A stretch of DNA of 64,000 nt from Cytobacillus sp. NJ13 (lineage in GTDB: Bacteria > Bacillota > Bacilli > Bacillales > Cytobacillaceae): assembly GCA_030348385.1 (NCBI GenBank), contig JAUCFP010000006.1, forward strand, positions 186,001 to 250,000, in the 5' to 3' direction. Of the stretch, positions 53,757 through 63,542 are shown piece by piece; positions within the stretch are counted from its first letter, which is position 1; each line of letters begins with the position of its first letter. A program made the position numbers and the translations under genes. The notes under the pieces are model-generated. The model worked only from the letters and a program-made list of their open reading frames with translations. It had not been told where the DNA came from and did not search any database.

Positions 53757-54209
53757 TTAAACTTTCTTTTTCCAAAGCTTCATTGGATTGTCTTGATCCA
53801 CATTTAATGGCATTTGCACCATTTTAAGTCCCCGTTCATCTCTTGAGTTTTTCAAATCCTCATAAATCATTTTAGACTTGCCTAAACCTGCATTAAAAGC
53901 GTCGTCAACTGATTGGCAATAGTACACCTTGTCGATGCCTGCGAAATACATGGCAGTTAAACACATCGGGCAAGGTTCCCCGCTTGCATACATCGTAAAG
54001 CCGGCTAAATCATTCGTTTGAAACTGCTCCTGTGCCCGCCGGATAGCAAGCATTTCCGCATGCCCGCTGACATCATGCTTTTTATGCAATTCATTCACGC
54101 CTTCAGCAACGATGTCCTGATCTTTCACCAGAACTGCACCGAAGGGCTGGCCTCCGTCTTTTACATTGTTAATAGCCAGTTCAATAGCCCGTTTCATGAA
54201 GTGATCCAT
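53757..54209 (-). CDS. guaD: Nucleoside/guanine deaminase (CDA superfamily)
   Basis: A 150-residue zinc deaminase. HAE at 50-52 (VSGHAEMLAIR) and C80/C83 (PCPMC) bind zinc, E52 is catalytic. Length and C-terminal RGLKMVQMPLNVDQDNPMK resemble Bacillus GuaD, which deaminates guanine to xanthine. Its proximity to the guanine-riboswitch lipoprotein is not close (31 kb). Guanine versus other nucleobase specificity is inferred. Confidence 0.82.
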   Translation of the reverse strand: MDHFMKRAIELAINNVKDGGQPFGAVLVKDQDIVAEGVNELHKKHDVSGHAEMLAIRRAQEQFQTNDLAGFTMYASGEPCPMCLTAMYFAGIDKVYYCQSVDDAFNAGLGKSKMIYEDLKNSRDERGLKMVQMPLNVDQDNPMKLWKKKV

Positions 54210-54459
54210 TTTTAATCATCCTTTTTAATTATTTGATACTAATTAAATTAATATCATTTTTTTGTTTGTTCTCCAAATAATCTGCTGAATTTACAAACAG
54301 TTAATAGTAAAATTTTCAAATTCACGCCTCTGGATCTGCTGTAAAAGGATGGATATTAATTCACGCAATCTATATAATTAATTATATATTTTGATTTTAA
54401 AAAAAAAGCTGTTTTCGCAAGGTTTGTTGCTATTTGTATACTATTTGCTGAGTTGATTG

Positions 54460-54590
54460 CAGCGGAAGGTGCGAGACTCCTGCGGGAGTAGCGGGACAGG
54501 TGAGACCCCGCAGACGCGGAGCGTTGAGGAGGCTCACCGCCCGCCCCGCGGAAAGCGAGCAGCCTGGAGCGGAAATCAACGGACACATTG
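54460..54590. repeat. Bacillaceae GC-rich dispersed repeat (palindromic)
   Basis: About 130 bp of far higher G+C than its surroundings, containing GCGAGACTCCTGCGGGAGTA, GGTGAGACCCCGCAGACG, GGAGGCTCACCGCCCGCC and AGCGGAAATCAACGGACA. Blocks CCTGCGGG, GGTGAGACC and AGGCTCACC pair, giving a long hairpin. This element is scattered in many Bacillales intergenic regions; origin and role are unclear. It lies upstream of the taurine-type cluster. Confidence 0.85.
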
Positions 54591-54650
54591 ATAGGCGAAA
54601 AACAACAATTTATACGAAAAGAGCCTAAAAAAATATAAGGAGGATCCATT

Positions 54651-55376
54651 ATGACAGAGTTAGATTCCAAAAGTCCTATTCCGCTTCACATACAGCTAAA
54701 GAATAAGCTGCAGGAGCTCATAGACAATCGTACTTTCAATGAGAAAATTCCAAGTGAAAGAGAGTTGATGGATACATATAAAGTGAGCAGAAGCACAGTG
54801 AGAGAGGCAGTTTCCCATTTAGTAAACGAAGGTGTGCTAAAGAAAGTCCATGGAAAAGGCACTTTTATTTCAAAGAAACCGATTGAGGAGTGGCTTGGGA
54901 ATATTACAAGTACAACAGAAGTGATTAAAAAAATGGGGATGAAGCCGGATGCAAAATTATTGGACAATGGCATCATTGTTCCAGCAAAAGAAATTGTGGA
55001 AGCCAGCGGACTTACAGAGGCATACTTTATAAAGCGGATTCGCTATGCAAACGATAAGCCATTGGCCCTTGAAAGTCAGTATTATCCTATTGAAATTGGT
55101 GAAAATCTCGCCCAATATGATATTGAAAAGGGGACATTGTATGATCTGCTTGAACAAAGTTTAGACTTAAAGTTTGCAGAAGCTGAACAGATGATTACAA
55201 GTACTTATTTATCCAAAGAAGAAGCAGACCTGCTTGGTGTTCCATGTTCCTTAAGTGTGCTTCACATAGAACGGCTATTAACAGACATAAATGGAAACTT
55301 AATAGAATACTACTCTGCTTATTTTCGTTCGGATATGTACTCATTTAGAATAAAACTATCAAAGAATTATAGTTAA
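54651..55376 (+). CDS. GntR-family regulator (HutC/UTRA subfamily)
   Basis: A 241-residue regulator: N-terminal wHTH (IPSERELMDTYKVSRSTVREAVSHLVNEG, in part) and a C-terminal UTRA ligand domain (YFIKRIRYANDKPLALESQYYP, VLHIERLLTDINGNLIEYYSAYFRSD). AGGAGG precedes ATG 54651. It is upstream of, and in the same direction as, ald-tpa-xsc, and is the likely sulfonate-responsive regulator; the effector is inferred. Confidence 0.9.
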   Translation: MTELDSKSPIPLHIQLKNKLQELIDNRTFNEKIPSERELMDTYKVSRSTVREAVSHLVNEGVLKKVHGKGTFISKKPIEEWLGNITSTTEVIKKMGMKPDAKLLDNGIIVPAKEIVEASGLTEAYFIKRIRYANDKPLALESQYYPIEIGENLAQYDIEKGTLYDLLEQSLDLKFAEAEQMITSTYLSKEEADLLGVPCSLSVLHIERLLTDINGNLIEYYSAYFRSDMYSFRIKLSKNYS

Positions 55377-55445
55377 ATTCAGTGTTATTCAATTCTACAA
55401 TAATACCTATTAATAATTCCGATAATATAAAATTTTTAGAAAATA

Positions 55446-55525
55446 TTGAAAAGTAATTATGGGTGTGTTTTAATTACAACTGAGGCTAGTCATACAACAA
55501 CTGGTACGGACGACATGACGTCATG
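55446..55525 (+). promoter_or_regulatory. Promoter and palindrome upstream of ald
   Basis: TTGAAA - 17 nt - TTTAAT (55446-55474) is a good sigma-A promoter. Downstream is a perfect 12-base palindrome CATGACGTCATG (55514-55525) and a partial repeat GTC-A-TAC / GTA-C-GGAC. These may be operators for the GntR regulator. Confidence 0.6.
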
Positions 55526-55568
55526 ACGAGAAGATTAATATTTCTATTTTGCAGGATGGAGTGATGAC

Positions 55569-56702
55569 ATGATTATTGGTGTGCCAAAAGAAGTAAAGAA
55601 TAATGAAAACCGGGTTTCCGTTGTACCGGCAAGTGTTTCTGCATTTGTTAATGCCGGCCATACGGTCTGGATTGAGAAGGGGGCAGGTGCAGGAAGCGGC
55701 ATCTCTGACCAGGAATATGAAAGGGCTGGTGCAACGGTTGTTTCAAGTGCAAAAGAGGCATGGTCTGCGGATATGGTCATGAAGGTTAAAGAGCCGCAGC
55801 CAGATGAATATCAATATTTTCGAAAAGGATTAATTCTCTTTACTTACTTGCATCTGGCAGCCGAACCAGAATTGACAAAGGCTTTGGTCGATAAAAAAGT
55901 TACCTCGGTTGCATATGAAACCATTCAGCTGGATAACAAATCATTGCCGCTCCTAACTCCTATGAGCGAAGTTGCCGGAAGGATGTCTGTCCAGCTTGGA
56001 GCTCAATTTCTTGAAAAGATTCATGGTGGAAAAGGAGTCCTCTTAGGCGGAGTTCCTGGTGTGAAGCCTGGAAAAGTGGTGATTATTGGCGGTGGAGTTG
56101 TTGGGACAAATGCCGCAAAAATGGCAGTTGGCCTCGGTGCAGATGTTAGCATCATCGATATAAGCGCTGAAAGACTCCGTCAGCTGGACGATCTTTTTTC
56201 AGGCAGGGTGAGAACGGTCATGTCAAATCCTTTCAATATCGCCCAGGAAGTAAAAAGTGCCGATTTAGTGATAGGGGCTGTTCTCATCCCCGGTGCAAAA
56301 GCACCTCAGTTAGTAACCGAAGAAATGGTTATGCAAATGGAAAAGAAGTCGGTCATTATTGATGTTGCCATTGATCAGGGCGGTTCAATCGAAACCATCG
56401 ATCATATTACCTCACATGATACTCCAACATATGTAAAGCATGGTGTTTTGCATTATGCTGTTCCAAACATCCCGGGCGCTGTAGCAAGAACTTCCACCTA
56501 TGCCCTCGCCAATACTACAGCACCATATGCTATAATGCTCGCTAATACTGGGATCGAAAATTCTATTTTAAAGTATCCTTTTCTTGAAAAAGGGGTCAAT
56601 ACCATGAATGGAAAGGTCACTCATCAGAGAGTTGCAGAGGCGCAAAACTACCCTTATACACCCACCCATGAATTAACACATAAAATTCCAGCCGCAACAT
56701 GA
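55569..56702 (+). CDS. ald: Alanine dehydrogenase
   Basis: A 377-residue NAD-dependent enzyme that oxidatively deaminates L-alanine to pyruvate and ammonia. Conserved substrate residues are in MKVKEPQP and YLHLAAEP; the NAD fold is [20 protein letters not shown]-terminal [19 protein letters not shown] is the family mark. In this cluster it would recycle the alanine made by the transaminase. ATG 55569 follows GGAGTG. tpa begins 51 nt downstream. Confidence 0.95.
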   Translation: MIIGVPKEVKNNENRVSVVPASVSAFVNAGHTVWIEKGAGAGSGISDQEYERAGATVVSSAKEAWSADMVMKVKEPQPDEYQYFRKGLILFTYLHLAAEPELTKALVDKKVTSVAYETIQLDNKSLPLLTPMSEVAGRMSVQLGAQFLEKIHGGKGVLLGGVPGVKPGKVVIIGGGVVGTNAAKMAVGLGADVSIIDISAERLRQLDDLFSGRVRTVMSNPFNIAQEVKSADLVIGAVLIPGAKAPQLVTEEMVMQMEKKSVIIDVAIDQGGSIETIDHITSHDTPTYVKHGVLHYAVPNIPGAVARTSTYALANTTAPYAIMLANTGIENSILKYPFLEKGVNTMNGKVTHQRVAEAQNYPYTPTHELTHKIPAAT

Positions 56703-56753
56703 TTCCCATAAGATGCAAACCTGAATGTTTATTAAATTGAGGAGGCAAGCATT

Positions 56754-58115
56754 ATGTCTACAGTAGAACTGAATGATAACAAAAAGTTAACTGATCAGGA
56801 TCAGGAACACTTATGGCATGCGATGAGCCGGCATACAGAAGGAAGCAGTCCGATGATTGCCAAATCAGGTGAAGGCTCCTGGTTTACTGATATGGATGGC
56901 AATCGATATTTGGATGGTGTATCCGGTCTTTGGTGCCTGAACCTGGGACACGGGCGGAAAGAAATTGCAGACGCCGCTGCAGAGCAAATGATGCAGCTGT
57001 CGTATTTCCCTCTGACATTAAGCCATGCACCAGCCATTAAGTTATCTGCAAAAATTAGTGAATTGCTGGGGGATTCCTATAAAACCTTTTTCTCAAATAG
57101 CGGTTCCGAAGCGAATGAAACCGCATTCAAAATAGCGAGGCAATACCATAATCAGAATGGCAATCCGGGTAAATATAAATTTATTTCACGCTACCGTGCC
57201 TATCATGGTTCAACTTTAGGTGCTTTAAGTGCTACTGCACAGGCCAATAGGAGAGTGAAATACGATCCTGGCATGCCGGGATTCCTGCATGTTCCTCCTC
57301 CTTACAGCTATCGCTGTCCATTTGGCGAGGATGTGAAGGATTGCGATAAAGTCGCAGCTGACATGATAGACCAGGTCATCCAATGGGAAGGTGCCGAAAC
57401 GGTTGCTGCAGTCATAATGGAGCCTTTCATTTCAGGCGGGGGAGTTATTATCCCTTCTTCTGAATATCTGCAGAGGGTGGCACAAATCTGCAAAAAACAT
57501 GATGTCCTCCTGATAATGGATGAGGTTGTATCCGGATTCGGGCGAACGGGCAAAATGTTTGGATTTATGCATTCGGAGGGTGTTCAGCCTGATATCGTAA
57601 CGATGGCAAAAGGGTTGACCAGCGGCTATCTGCCGCTTGGAGCTACTGCAGTTCATTCCAGAATTTATGAGAAATTTAAGGAGCAAGGCACAGATAACCA
57701 TTTCCGCCACGTCTCAACATATGGGGGACATCCGGCAAGCTGTGCAGTAGCATTGAAAAATATCGAAATTATCGAAAGGGAGAATATTGTCAGCAGGGTA
57801 GAGGTGCTGGGTGAAAGCATTTTAGGCAGCTTAAAAGATTTGCAGTCTCATAAGAATGTAGGCGAAGTCAGAAGCGCCGGTTTCTTATATGGCATTGAAA
57901 TGGTTGAAGACAAGGAAACGAAACAGCCCGCTTCTGATCAATTACTGGCAAAGGTCATTGCACTATGTAAAGAAAAAGGCCTGATCATTGGCAGAAATGG
58001 GGATACAGTGCCTGGTTTCAATAATGTCCTTATTATTGCACCACCGCTTTCTTCTACAGAAGATGACTTAAAATTTGTTGTTGAGACGGTCAAAAGTGCA
58101 TTTAAAGAAATTTAG
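56754..58115 (+). CDS. tpa: Class III aminotransferase, probable taurine:pyruvate aminotransferase
   Basis: A 453-residue PLP enzyme. Lys in TMAKGLTSGYLPLGA is the PLP Schiff-base lysine; SNSGSEANETAFKIAR binds PLP phosphate; DEVVSGFGRTGKMFG holds the Asp. The family also includes beta-alanine and omega-amino acid transaminases. Between alanine dehydrogenase and Xsc, taurine (2-aminoethanesulfonate) is the best donor, giving sulfoacetaldehyde and alanine. GGAGG precedes ATG. Confidence 0.82.
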   Translation: MSTVELNDNKKLTDQDQEHLWHAMSRHTEGSSPMIAKSGEGSWFTDMDGNRYLDGVSGLWCLNLGHGRKEIADAAAEQMMQLSYFPLTLSHAPAIKLSAKISELLGDSYKTFFSNSGSEANETAFKIARQYHNQNGNPGKYKFISRYRAYHGSTLGALSATAQANRRVKYDPGMPGFLHVPPPYSYRCPFGEDVKDCDKVAADMIDQVIQWEGAETVAAVIMEPFISGGGVIIPSSEYLQRVAQICKKHDVLLIMDEVVSGFGRTGKMFGFMHSEGVQPDIVTMAKGLTSGYLPLGATAVHSRIYEKFKEQGTDNHFRHVSTYGGHPASCAVALKNIEIIERENIVSRVEVLGESILGSLKDLQSHKNVGEVRSAGFLYGIEMVEDKETKQPASDQLLAKVIALCKEKGLIIGRNGDTVPGFNNVLIIAPPLSSTEDDLKFVVETVKSAFKEI

Positions 58116-58207
58116 AAGAAAGCAGAATCTGGATAAGAGCTCTTTTGACAGGTCTCCTATCCTTTTAAATAAATGAAACTTCATAAACCGGAAAGGAAGT
58201 GCCCGTA

Positions 58208-59977
58208 ATGGCAAAAGCAGAAAAAGAATTAGCAGCTATCAAAACAAAAAAGGTGAAAATGACACCAAGTGAGGCTATTGTAGAAACATTAGTTAAGGAA
58301 GGTGTCACACATATTTCCGGGATTTTGGGATCAGCTTTCATGGATCTATTAGACTTGCTTCCAACTGCCGGGATCCGCTTCATCGGCGTGCGGCATGAGC
58401 AAAGCGCTGCCCATATGGAAGATGCCTATACTCGAGTAAGCGGAGTTGCCGGGGTGGTGATTGGCCAGAATGGACCAGGAATCACCAATATGGTAACGTC
58501 GGTTGCGGCTGCGAATCAGGCTCACACTCCTATGGTCGTCATTTCTCCTTCAGCAGGAACACCTACTGTCGGATGGGACGGTTTCCAGGAGTGCGATCAG
58601 GTTTCAGTTTTTAAAGCAATTACAAAGGAAACCGTTCGGGTCACACATCCGGGGCGTGTGGCGGATTGCCTGAGGACTGCCTTTAGAATCGCTTACGCAG
58701 AGAGAGGTCCAGTGCTATTTGATATTCCGCGGGATTATTTTTATGGGGAAGTGGAAGATGTAATCCTTGAACCTCATCAGTATCGTGTGGATAATAGGGG
58801 CTGCGGATCATTAGAGCAGATTGATCAGGCTGTGGAATTGCTTGCTTCAGCCAAGAACCCTGTCATCATTTCCGGCAGGGGGGTAGTAGATTCAGATGGA
58901 ATAGAGGCAGTGAAGGAAATTGCCGATCATTTAACGATTCCTGTAGCTGTTTCATATATGCACAATGATGCCTTCCCGGCAAATGAACCTTTAGCAGTTG
59001 GACCTATTGGGTATATGGGGTCAAAAGCAGCTATGAATACACTAAAGGATGCAGATGTGGTGCTCGCTATCGGGACTAGATTATCTGTCTTTGGAACATT
59101 GCCATGCTATGACATCGATTACTTTCCGAAAAACGCAAAGATTATCCAAATCGATATCAATCCCCGCAATATCGCCAGGACCCATCCAGTAGAGATCGGG
59201 ATCATTGGAGATGCAAAAGCAGCTTCAGTTGAAATCGCAAAAAGGTTAAAAGAAAAAGTGCCAAATAAGCAAATCAATTCTGAGAGAATGGCAAAAGTCA
59301 CAAATGAAAAAGAACAATGGGAAAAAGAACTTGTCGATCTGGCCATGGTGGAAGGAAGTCCAATTAATCCGCGAAGGGCGCTCCTGGAGCTTACGAAGGT
59401 CCTGCCGGAAAACGCAATTGTTACTACAGATATCGGGAATGTATCTTCTACCGCAAATGCCTATTTAAAATTCAATTCCGGCCGCAAGCATGTTGCAGCC
59501 TTAACATTTGGGAATACAGGCTTTGCCTATCCGTCAGCATTAGGTGCAAAGCTTGCAAATCCGAATAGCCCTGTAGTAGCCATCGTAGGGGATGGCGCAT
59601 GGGGAATGAGCCTGCATGAAGTAAGTACGGCTGTGGAGGAGAACATTCCAGTAGTTGCATGTGTTTTTAATAACAATGCCTGGTGTGCGGAAAAGAAAAA
59701 CCAAGTAGATTTTTATAATAATCGCTTTGTAGGAGCGGATATCCAGAATCCTGATTTTGCAGAAGTGGCAAGGTCCATGGGGGCACAGGGAATGAGTGTA
59801 GACAAACCTGAGGACGTAGGGCCAGCTATTCTCCAGGCAATAGAATCCAATAAACCGACAGTCATTGATATCCAGGTGGATGGCACACAATTGGCACCTC
59901 CATTCCGCAAAGATGCGTTAAAGATGCCGACTCGTCTCCTGCCGAAATATGCTCACCTTGATCATAAAAACTGGTAG
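58208..59977 (+). CDS. xsc: Sulfoacetaldehyde acetyltransferase
   Basis: A 589-residue ThDP enzyme converting sulfoacetaldehyde and phosphate to acetyl phosphate and sulfite. It has an N-terminal PYR domain ([30 protein letters not shown]), [10 protein letters not shown], and the ThDP-Mg motif [12 protein letters not shown]27-NNNAWC in the C-terminal PP domain. GSAFMD and IPRDYFYGE distinguish Xsc from acetolactate synthases. The start is ATG 58208 after AAAGGAAG. No phosphotransacetylase is in view. Confidence 0.9.
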   Translation: MAKAEKELAAIKTKKVKMTPSEAIVETLVKEGVTHISGILGSAFMDLLDLLPTAGIRFIGVRHEQSAAHMEDAYTRVSGVAGVVIGQNGPGITNMVTSVAAANQAHTPMVVISPSAGTPTVGWDGFQECDQVSVFKAITKETVRVTHPGRVADCLRTAFRIAYAERGPVLFDIPRDYFYGEVEDVILEPHQYRVDNRGCGSLEQIDQAVELLASAKNPVIISGRGVVDSDGIEAVKEIADHLTIPVAVSYMHNDAFPANEPLAVGPIGYMGSKAAMNTLKDADVVLAIGTRLSVFGTLPCYDIDYFPKNAKIIQIDINPRNIARTHPVEIGIIGDAKAASVEIAKRLKEKVPNKQINSERMAKVTNEKEQWEKELVDLAMVEGSPINPRRALLELTKVLPENAIVTTDIGNVSSTANAYLKFNSGRKHVAALTFGNTGFAYPSALGAKLANPNSPVVAIVGDGAWGMSLHEVSTAVEENIPVVACVFNNNAWCAEKKNQVDFYNNRFVGADIQNPDFAEVARSMGAQGMSVDKPEDVGPAILQAIESNKPTVIDIQVDGTQLAPPFRKDALKMPTRLLPKYAHLDHKNW

Positions 59978-59986
59978 GTAAAGTGG

Positions 59987-60021
59987 AAGGAGCTTAATAG
60001 ATTTCGATTAAGCTCCTTTTA
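59987..60021 (+). terminator. Intrinsic terminator of the ald-tpa-xsc operon
   Basis: Perfect stem AAGGAGCTTAAT/ATTAAGCTCCTT with an 8-nt loop and TTTT; 10 nt after the xsc stop. Confidence 0.92.
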
Positions 60022-60090
60022 AAAGAAAGCTGCGAGTCTGAATTATATTGTACTGTGCTGATGTTAGAAAGTTGCTATGACGCGAACTGA

Positions 60091-60177
60091 CCGATATATT
60101 GGAAAAGCGGCCGATAAAAATGAAAACTGGCCGATAAATTCAAAATCTGACCGATAATCATGGGAAAGTGACCGATA
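60091..60177 (+). repeat. Short tandem repeats with TGRCCGATAAA core
   Basis: Five copies of CCGATA with near-regular spacing (60091, 60111, 60131, 60151, 60172; 20, 20, 20, 21 nt), each usually followed by AAA and preceded by TG/GG. Not coding. It lies in the leader before the symporter gene. Confidence 0.8.
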
Positions 60178-60258
60178 AAGTGGAATCAAATAGAAGAGGT
60201 GCAACATATTACTGCCTACAATTTACAGAATATTAAGAAAATAAAAAGGAGGCAGTCG

Positions 60259-61719
60259 ATGAGCTGGTATTTTGGATACATTCTAGCGTATTTTATTTTC
60301 ATGTTCGCTATTGGAATCTATTATTTTACAAAAATTAAAACCTCAGACAGTTATTTAATTGCAGGCTGGAATATGGGTTTTTGGAATATTGTCGGAACGA
60401 TTATCAGCACGAACTGCGGGGCTGCGGTTTTTATTGGCTGGATTGGAATGGGATTCACAATGGGCGTATCGGGATTTTTTAAATTTGCTTTACCAGCCAT
60501 GCTTGTCAGTATGCTCTTGATCTTCTTCTTTAGCCGTCCATTAAGGAGACAGAGATTGTATACACTTGCTGACCTTTTTAGTGAAAGATTTGGAGCAAAA
60601 ACCGGTATCATTCCATCCGTGTTATCTGCTTTCATATACTCAGTTCCCACTACTGCCCTGCAGATTGTAGGGATGAGTACCGTATTCAGCATTGCTTTTA
60701 ATATGAATGTGAAAACTGGAATTGTGCTGTCTTTTATTTTGATTCTCGGCTTTACGATTTTGGGTGGCTTAGTAGCGACAATTGTAACGGATGCCATTCA
60801 AAGCGTAATTCTGATTGTAGGGATTGTTATGCTTGCATATGCTGCCTTGCAATTTGGCGGAGGGATGGAACACATTCTCAGTAACACGCCGAGAGATTTT
60901 TTAACTCCGCTGGGTGCGAATGGACTCGGGGATGTCCTGCTATTTGCCCTTTCTGTAGCTCCGTTCTACTTAGTTTGGCAATCCACATGGCAGCGGATCT
61001 TTGCTTCCAAGACAGAGGATATTGCCATTAAAGCTGGCTTAACAGGTTATGCCATTACCCTATGTATTTCAGTGCTTCCATATAGTATAGGAATTATGGC
61101 AAGGCAATTTGTGCCAGCCGATATTCACCCAGATTTAATTTTCTCCTATGTAACCGTGGAAATGCTTCCTCCGTATATTGGAGGCATTATTCTGATCGGA
61201 CTCCTATCAGCACTTATGACAGGTGCAGACTCCTTCATTTTACAAGGAAGCTCTAATATTACTCAGGATTTGTATCACCGGCTATTAAACCCCAATGCCA
61301 CTGAAAAGCAAATGATGTTTGTTTCCCGCTTGAGTGTAGTGATTATATCAGTATTATCTCTGGTAGTCGCCTTTGCTTTAACAGATATAGTCAGCATGTA
61401 TCAATGGGCACTCAGGCTATCAGCAACAACTCTTGTGTTTCCGTTTCTGGCCATTATGTTTTGGAGGAGGACAACCAACACCGCTGTCATTACCAGCATG
61501 CTTCTGGCTTGTTTCACTACCATACTTTGGCCTCTTCTCAAAACAGGAATAGATCAGACAATTCCCGGCTTTATCATATCTTTTAGTTCGCTTGTCTTGA
61601 TTAGTCTCTGGACCAAACATTCATCAGCAGAAAATGTAAAGGCTGTTTACTGGGAAGACCTTCCTTCAGCAAATAGAAAGATAGACGATATCGATTCAGC
61701 AGAAAACAAAGCTGTCTAA
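60259..61719 (+). CDS. Sodium:solute symporter (SSS family)
   Basis: A 486-residue, 13-helix transporter (SSF domain). WNMGFWNIVGTIISTNCGAA is the start of the core and LLSALMTGADSFILQGSSNITQDLYHR the TM7/8 signature. The start is ATG 60259 (MSWYFGY) after AAAGGAGG; an upstream in-frame ATG at 60199 has no site. The amidohydrolase follows 15 nt later, so they are one operon. Substrate not known; an amide or amino/sulfonate compound is suggested by the neighbours. Confidence 0.92.
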   Translation: MSWYFGYILAYFIFMFAIGIYYFTKIKTSDSYLIAGWNMGFWNIVGTIISTNCGAAVFIGWIGMGFTMGVSGFFKFALPAMLVSMLLIFFFSRPLRRQRLYTLADLFSERFGAKTGIIPSVLSAFIYSVPTTALQIVGMSTVFSIAFNMNVKTGIVLSFILILGFTILGGLVATIVTDAIQSVILIVGIVMLAYAALQFGGGMEHILSNTPRDFLTPLGANGLGDVLLFALSVAPFYLVWQSTWQRIFASKTEDIAIKAGLTGYAITLCISVLPYSIGIMARQFVPADIHPDLIFSYVTVEMLPPYIGGIILIGLLSALMTGADSFILQGSSNITQDLYHRLLNPNATEKQMMFVSRLSVVIISVLSLVVAFALTDIVSMYQWALRLSATTLVFPFLAIMFWRRTTNTAVITSMLLACFTTILWPLLKTGIDQTIPGFIISFSSLVLISLWTKHSSAENVKAVYWEDLPSANRKIDDIDSAENKAV

Positions 61720-61734
61720 TAAGGAGGGATAAGG

Positions 61735-63399
61735 GTGAGTATCCTTATCATAAAAAATGCAAATATCATCACGCTTGATAAACATAATACTAAGGCAAAA
61801 TCATTGCTTGTCAGAAATGGCATCATCGAAAAAATTTGGGATAAAACAGAACCGGACCTTTCGGAAATTCCAAATAGTCCTGACATCGAGATCAAGGATT
61901 TAAAAGGAGCTGCTTTGCTTCCGGGTTTTATTGATACACATAGTCATTTATTAATGTATGGGCAAATGCTGAATTATGTTGATTGCAGAACTCCGCAAAA
62001 TAAAAATATTGCCGGTATAAAAGAGAAAATAAAAGAGAGGGCCGGTAAAGCGAAACCTGGAGAGTGGATCATGGGGTGGGGATATGATGATACCCTCCTG
62101 GAGGACAAGAGGCATCCGAACAGGTCTGATTTAGATCAAGCTGCCCCAAATAATCCCGTTTTTATCCGGCATATTTCAGGGCACTTTGGTGCTGCAAATT
62201 CCAATGCTCTTGAATTGGCTGGAATTGATGAAAGCATTTCGAATCCTCATGGCGGGTACTTTACACGTGATGATAATGGAAGGCTGGATGGTGTCATTCA
62301 CGAAATTCCTGCCCTGGAATTTATTTTTCCAGTGCTGCCATCTCCGTCAAGCAATGAACAAATCAGGAATATCGGGAATGCGGCGAAGGTGTACCTGTCT
62401 CAGGGAATAACCACATGTACAGATGCCGGTGTGGGCCTTGACAGAGGAATAGAGGAATTAAATGCGCATATTGCCGCAATTAATTCAGGAAAGAATCCGA
62501 TGAATATGCGGCTAATGATCTTGCATCATCTTTTAAGAGAGGGAAGTGTTTTTTCCGGTTATACTGCTGATCAGCTCGATCTTGAATTAAAGAGGCGCAC
62601 CAAAAACAAAGTATCACTCGATAGTGCCAAATTATTTCAGGATGGCTCCATCCAGGGACTTACAGGTGCACTCCGCGACCCTTATTATTGTGATGAATCT
62701 GTATATGGTGAGCTGCTGCATGATCAGGACACATTAGCAGAAGAAATGCTGGATCTCCATAATAGAGGATTTAGGATTGCGATTCATGGAAATGGAGATC
62801 GGGCAATCGGATCTATCCTTGAGGCTTTCGATTATGTTTTGTCAAAAAGTCCGATGGAAGACCACAGGCATCGGATTGAACATGTACAGACTGCAGGCAG
62901 TGAAGACCTTGAGGCCATGCAAAGATTAGGTGTTGCTGCTTCCTTTTTCATCAATCATGTTTACTATTGGGGAGATCGGCACCGCAGAATATTCCTGGGT
63001 GAAAAGAGAGCGGCCAGAATTAATCCATTGGCTGATGCGGTTGACCACAATTTGCTGTTCACGCTGCATTCTGATTGTCCTATTACACCAATTTCACCCC
63101 TGTTTTCCATATGGGCGGCTGTGTACCGAATCACTTTAGAAGGTGATGTGCTTGGAGACGATCAAAAAATTGATGTTCTGGACGCTTTAAAAGCAATGAC
63201 ATCTTACGGGGCAGCTCTGAACTTTGAAGAAGATTCCGCTGGCACTATTGAAGAAGGGAAAAGAGGAGATTTTGTTGTCCTGGATGCCGATCCTCTTACT
63301 TGTCCAGCAATGGAATTAAAGGATATTCCTATATTGGCGACCATTATTTCCGGTAAGGTTGTGTGGGAGAATAAAGAAAAAGCTTATACACATTCATAG
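61735..63399 (+). CDS. Amidohydrolase, YtcJ/Amidohydro_3 type
   Basis: A 554-residue metal amidohydrolase. GFIDTHSHLLMYGQ is the first metal motif, HGNGDRAIG and HRIEHVQTAG later His ligands, and LHSDCPI the final Asp. AKLFQDGSIQGLTGAL is typical of N-substituted formamide deformylase-like YtcJ enzymes. GTG 61735 follows AAGGAGG. With the symporter upstream and an APC permease downstream it probably hydrolyses an imported amide. Release of taurine or a related amine is speculation. Confidence 0.9.
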   Translation: MSILIIKNANIITLDKHNTKAKSLLVRNGIIEKIWDKTEPDLSEIPNSPDIEIKDLKGAALLPGFIDTHSHLLMYGQMLNYVDCRTPQNKNIAGIKEKIKERAGKAKPGEWIMGWGYDDTLLEDKRHPNRSDLDQAAPNNPVFIRHISGHFGAANSNALELAGIDESISNPHGGYFTRDDNGRLDGVIHEIPALEFIFPVLPSPSSNEQIRNIGNAAKVYLSQGITTCTDAGVGLDRGIEELNAHIAAINSGKNPMNMRLMILHHLLREGSVFSGYTADQLDLELKRRTKNKVSLDSAKLFQDGSIQGLTGALRDPYYCDESVYGELLHDQDTLAEEMLDLHNRGFRIAIHGNGDRAIGSILEAFDYVLSKSPMEDHRHRIEHVQTAGSEDLEAMQRLGVAASFFINHVYYWGDRHRRIFLGEKRAARINPLADAVDHNLLFTLHSDCPITPISPLFSIWAAVYRITLEGDVLGDDQKIDVLDALKAMTSYGAALNFEEDSAGTIEEGKRGDFVVLDADPLTCPAMELKDIPILATIISGKVVWENKEKAYTHS

Positions 63400-63542
63400 A
63401 TAACCACTATTCAAAAGATCCTCAATACTGAAGCAAACGTTGGGGGTCAGCTTTTGCTTCGTTTAAGGATAAGGTATTAGCTCAACAAGATTAAGCAGTC
63501 ATTAGTAGATTTGAGAGAAGCCTTAAAAATGGAGGGGAAAAC

